From contig OZ025877.1 in assembly GCA_964019415.1 (NCBI GenBank), positions 5,903,185-5,967,184 on the forward strand: a DNA stretch of 64,000 nt, written 5' to 3'. Under the pieces are notes generated by a model, which was not told the DNA's origin, did no database searches, and was given only the letters and a program-made list of their open reading frames with translations. Source of the DNA: Ianthella basta. Lineage: Eukaryota; Porifera; Demospongiae; Verongiida; Ianthellidae. This document shows, piece by piece, positions 61,401 to 64,000 of this stretch (the first letter of the stretch is position 1; each line of letters starts with the position of its first letter). The position numbers were made by a program, and so were the translations under genes.

Positions 61401-64000
61401 TTATTGGACAGTGGAGATGTTGAGCACATGCTCCAACTCTGTAAGCCAGATGAATAATTTTGCAAGAATCTGAACTATAATTAATGTGTGATACAGCACC
61501 CTTTATTCTGGTGTGAGTCTATATGTTGCCAACTAGCTGTTTAACTGCATCTTGCCTACTGTGTACATATGTTACCGTTGAATGCTCTTTGCCACATTCG
61601 TGACTGACCTGCAATTCATTACTGAATTCCCCCTGTTCAGCTGACCTCTCATGCATACTCCCACATTGTTCGTTAGGTCTGTAATTGTATGTGAGTACCT
61701 TACCATTTCCATGTTTAGAGAGGCCATGTATTGGCACCAGCCATTTCCTGACTTCCATTGAAAGAAAAATTTAAATCATGCAGTGTGTGCCTGACATGTG
61801 GCTGTGTACGTAATGTGTGTTATGTGAGTGTGTTGTCACAATGCGTGTGCTGTTAGGTACGTAGTATAATATACTGTACGTAGCAAGTTAGAATTTTGTT
61901 GTAGACACTGTGGGATTTCTTTTAATGTGGCTATGTGGGAAAGAAGAGGGGAGAGGTAGAGACATGTGAGGAAAGTGGCAACATGCCCAATAGGGCAGGT
62001 GAAGGGATAACCTCTCCTTAGACCTCTCTCTCATGATCTGATCCTCATCTGTCTTCCTCATCTCCCTCCCACACTGCAGCAAGGCAATCCAGAGCATAGT
62101 GGTTCACCCGGTGGGCATCAACTACCAGTGGACAGAGCCTCACTTTCTGCCAAACATTCACTGTAAGTACCAGTGCAGCTTTGGACAGTGCAAAAGCTAC
62201 GTGTTAGGTTGAAGTTTACTTTCACTTTGGCTAGACTGGCTTGCTTTCCTTCTTGCATGTAGCCGTGCCTAGGGGGTGTTTCTGCTAGAGAAGGTCTTCT
62301 CTCCCCTCCCCCTTTGCTGCTAGTGTGGAGAGGGGAGTGATTGAGAGGGTCTGGTTTTCCAGGCCATAGAGCTGCCATAGTGGCACACTATGTCTTGACC
62401 CTGCAAGTAGGTGGGGTCTAGCAGAAATGTAAATACCACACCTAGCCATTAATGTACCAAATGGTGTTTATTGATCAGTGTGATACTTACATTTCTATCG
62501 GGCTTTAGGCAGTTGAAATCATGCTATCACGTGTAGGCTAAACCCAAGAATTTACAATCCACAGATGGTGGTGGACATGCAACTGATATTATCTTCATGA
62601 TATCCTTGCAGCTGTCACCTGGCACTCAATAAGTTCCTTTCTGAAGTTGGCGGCTGCAAGCTGATTGGCTGAATTGAGTTGCAGCTTTCATATTTTCTGC
62701 CAAACTACTTTTGCCAACGCTCATACGGAATAGTTTACCAGACTAATAGTTTCCCCATGTACTTGCCTCCTCTCCCCTGCCCAAATTCCTTCCCATATCT
62801 ATCTCCCCCTTCTTTCTCCCTGTCCTGTCCTTGCTCCGTTTACCTCATCTTTCTCTGTTTACCTCATGTTTCTCTCCTCCTTCCTTGGTTCCTCTGCTCT
62901 TAATGTCTCTTCCCCAAAATTTACCCCCTTTTCACACAGGTGCCTGCTACAGAGTACTTGCTGCCAACAAGTACAAAGCCCAGAATCGCCTGGAGGAGCT
63001 AAAGGAGCGCATCCGTCAAATGAAATTAAAAGTGGACAGACACTTGAAGGAACAGCTGAAAAATGCTGAAGTGAGCCAACTTGCAGTTAACATTGGATCA
63101 GTACATTTAGATTTCCAACTTAGATATTGTCTGAAATGTACTGAAATTGAAATTGCAACTTAGCTTACCACAATGTCAGGCGTTTTTCTTTCAGAAAAGC
63201 ATGAACCTCAACACTAATGTGTGTACTGTACATATTTCACTTTGAATTTGTTGTTGTGGATTCCAATGGAACCTGTCATGCTTTGCATGAGTGCATGTAA
63301 TGCTATATATGTGATGGCACACAACCCTCTGTGTGCTGTATTACACTTTCCCTCCCTCCCTCTCTCAGAGAAATGCTGTTGCTGAGATTGCCGACAATGA
63401 GCTGGATCAGAAGCGCCTTGAGGGACAGGAGGTGCTTTATGGGAGCATGCTGCAACTGCAACATGTCTACACGGGCAAGTACCTGTCTGTCAACTCCTCT
63501 GCCACCTCCCTCCTGGAGAGCACCAACCTCAGGGTGAGGGCATATGGGGAGAGAGGGAGATGGGGAAGAAGAGGGGAGGGAGAGGGGAGAGGAGGGGAGG
63601 GAGAGGGGGAGAGGAGGGGAGGGAGAGGGGGAGAGGAGGGGAGGGAGAGGGGGAGAGGAGGGGAGGGAGAGGGGGAGAGGAGGGGAGGGAGAGGGGGAGA
63701 GGAGGGGAGGGAGAGCGGGAGGAAGGAAGAAGAGAGGAGTGAAATAGTGAGTATGAAGGAGAAGATGGAGTTGGTGGTGATGCAGGAAGGGCAGAACTGC
63801 TGTCCAATGGCTTCTTATGCAGTACTTCAAGCACAACTAGCATACTCCACTGTCTATTGTTATAGACACTCCAAAATTAATCAACTATGTACATGCATAT
63901 CCAATACACCACTCAATGCAAGTTGCAATAGGTGCATCAGTAACAGCATTTCATGGTTAAATTCTGTGTCTTTGGCTACCTTGTCCCTTGCCGGTGTCTT
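58442..64000 (+). CDS. ITPR: Inositol 1,4,5-trisphosphate receptor, N-terminal part
   Basis: Four exons in the window: 58442-58623, 62080-62162, 62940-63070, 63369-63533, phases 2, 1, 0, 0; the gene continues off the right edge. About 187 residues belong to the suppressor (Ins145_P3_rec) domain: STLRIGDTILLFSQEGQGFV, corresponding to the family's [20 protein letters not shown]; then CACYRVLAANKYKAQNRLEE, like the DCLFKLCPMNRYSAQKQ block; then EGQEVLYGSMLQLQHVYTGK and YLSVN, like GNVIQLLHLKSNKYLTVN. In the family this domain precedes the IP3-binding core of an ER calcium channel. The N-terminus has about 35 extra residues before the first beta strand, and the loop is charged and helical. Which paralogue, if any, is not decidable. 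Intron 1 (3.5 kb) holds fold-back elements. Confidence 0.82.
59101..59290. mobile_element. 190-bp fold-back element, second family
   Basis: Left arm TATGGAGCGTTAATGAGCAT and on to GTTTCGACCACAAGGGTCTT; right arm reads the complement and ends GAATGCTCATCAATGCTCCATA. Both arms carry the complete core CTGATGA-A-GACC-CTTGT-GGTC-GAAA on outward strands (59213-59238 plus; 59166-59142 minus). The centre repeats GACTGATGAAGACCCTGAAC-type words. Sequence differs from the element at 59292, but the core layout is the same. Confidence 0.85.
59292..59498. mobile_element. 207-bp fold-back element, copy B
   Basis: About 95 percent identical to 21133-21333. It is flanked by a 14-bp direct repeat tcaatgctccatat (59278-59291, 59499-59512) and inserted in the right end of the preceding fold-back. 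The core is on the minus strand (59378-59349): CTGAAGA-A-GACCAGA-GCA-TCTGGTC-GAAAC. The arm-to-arm order, the tail and both ends match copy A exactly. Confidence 0.93.
59513..62079. other. ITPR intron 1, remainder
   Basis: No recognised exon, repeat family or ORF with homology. Scattered TACAGTA and TACATGTA words occur, as elsewhere in the window. Confidence 0.5.
63545..63730. repeat. Purine-rich 22-bp tandem repeat
   Basis: About seven copies of GGGGAGAGGAGGGGAGGGAGAG, starting about 12 bp after the exon 4 donor of the ITPR-type gene. The G-runs could form G-quadruplex or triplex structures (inference). Translated ORFs in it are artefacts. From 63731 to 64000 nothing is recognisable. Confidence 0.93.

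Noticed and set aside
63303..63843. Pro/Ser/Leu-rich and Arg/Glu/Gly-rich ORFs
   Set aside because: Translation of the purine-rich 22-bp repeat on either strand.

Overview
This window is nuclear DNA of an animal. It holds interrupted protein genes with GT-AG introns, long (TG)n/(CA)n microsatellites, minisatellites and many transposon remnants. The products belong to animal families: nuclear pore NUP214, CTLH ligase MAEA, SAGA subunit TAF6L, CDPF1, condensin NCAPG, a ciliary CFAP119-like protein, exocyst EXOC8, ARF-type GTPases, COMMD1, proteasomal PSMD4 and an IP3 receptor. Their divergence from vertebrate homologues, the compact spacing and the transposon families fit an early-branching metazoan, most likely a sponge. 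That assignment is inference; I see no species-diagnostic feature.

Layout. NUP214 (-, 5' end only) and MAEA (+, 1401-5878) are head to head with 20 bp between start codons. TAF6L (-, 12424-6788) and CDPF1 (+, 12480-13545) are head to head, 55 bp apart. NCAPG (-, 33757-13708) and the CFAP119-like gene (+, 33901-39214) are head to head, 143 bp apart. EXOC8 (-, 41792-39498) converges on the latter. Two tandem single-exon ARF-type GTPases (+, 43775-44353 and 45511-46089) follow. COMMD1 (-, 47638-46369) and PSMD4 (+, 47720-56919) are head to head, 81 bp apart. An ITPR-type gene (+, from 58442) runs off the right edge. Orientation alternates almost strictly, giving four bidirectional promoters.

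Almost all the length is introns full of mobile DNA. NCAPG introns hold a Ty3/Gypsy-type element with integrase upstream of reverse transcriptase (14770-18466, split by a LINE fragment), a pogo-like transposase remnant, a PIF/Harbinger transposase, Myb/SANT-like ORFs, a CG-rich 20-bp-repeat element and a Penelope-like GIY-YIG retroelement. A LINE lies in CFAP119 intron 1 and a Tigger-type MITE upstream of the ARF genes. A family of roughly 200-bp fold-back elements with 11-14 bp target duplications carries a hammerhead-like core, which also lies just downstream of the Penelope-like ORF. I regard that family, the IN-before-RT element, the near-zero-spacing promoters and the ARF duplication that copied the last COMMD1 exon as the most interesting features.

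Exon models were built by eye from splice signals, reading phase and remembered homologues. Phases close for every gene except a gap in TAF6L, one junction in the CFAP119-like gene, and an uncertain first donor in CDPF1.
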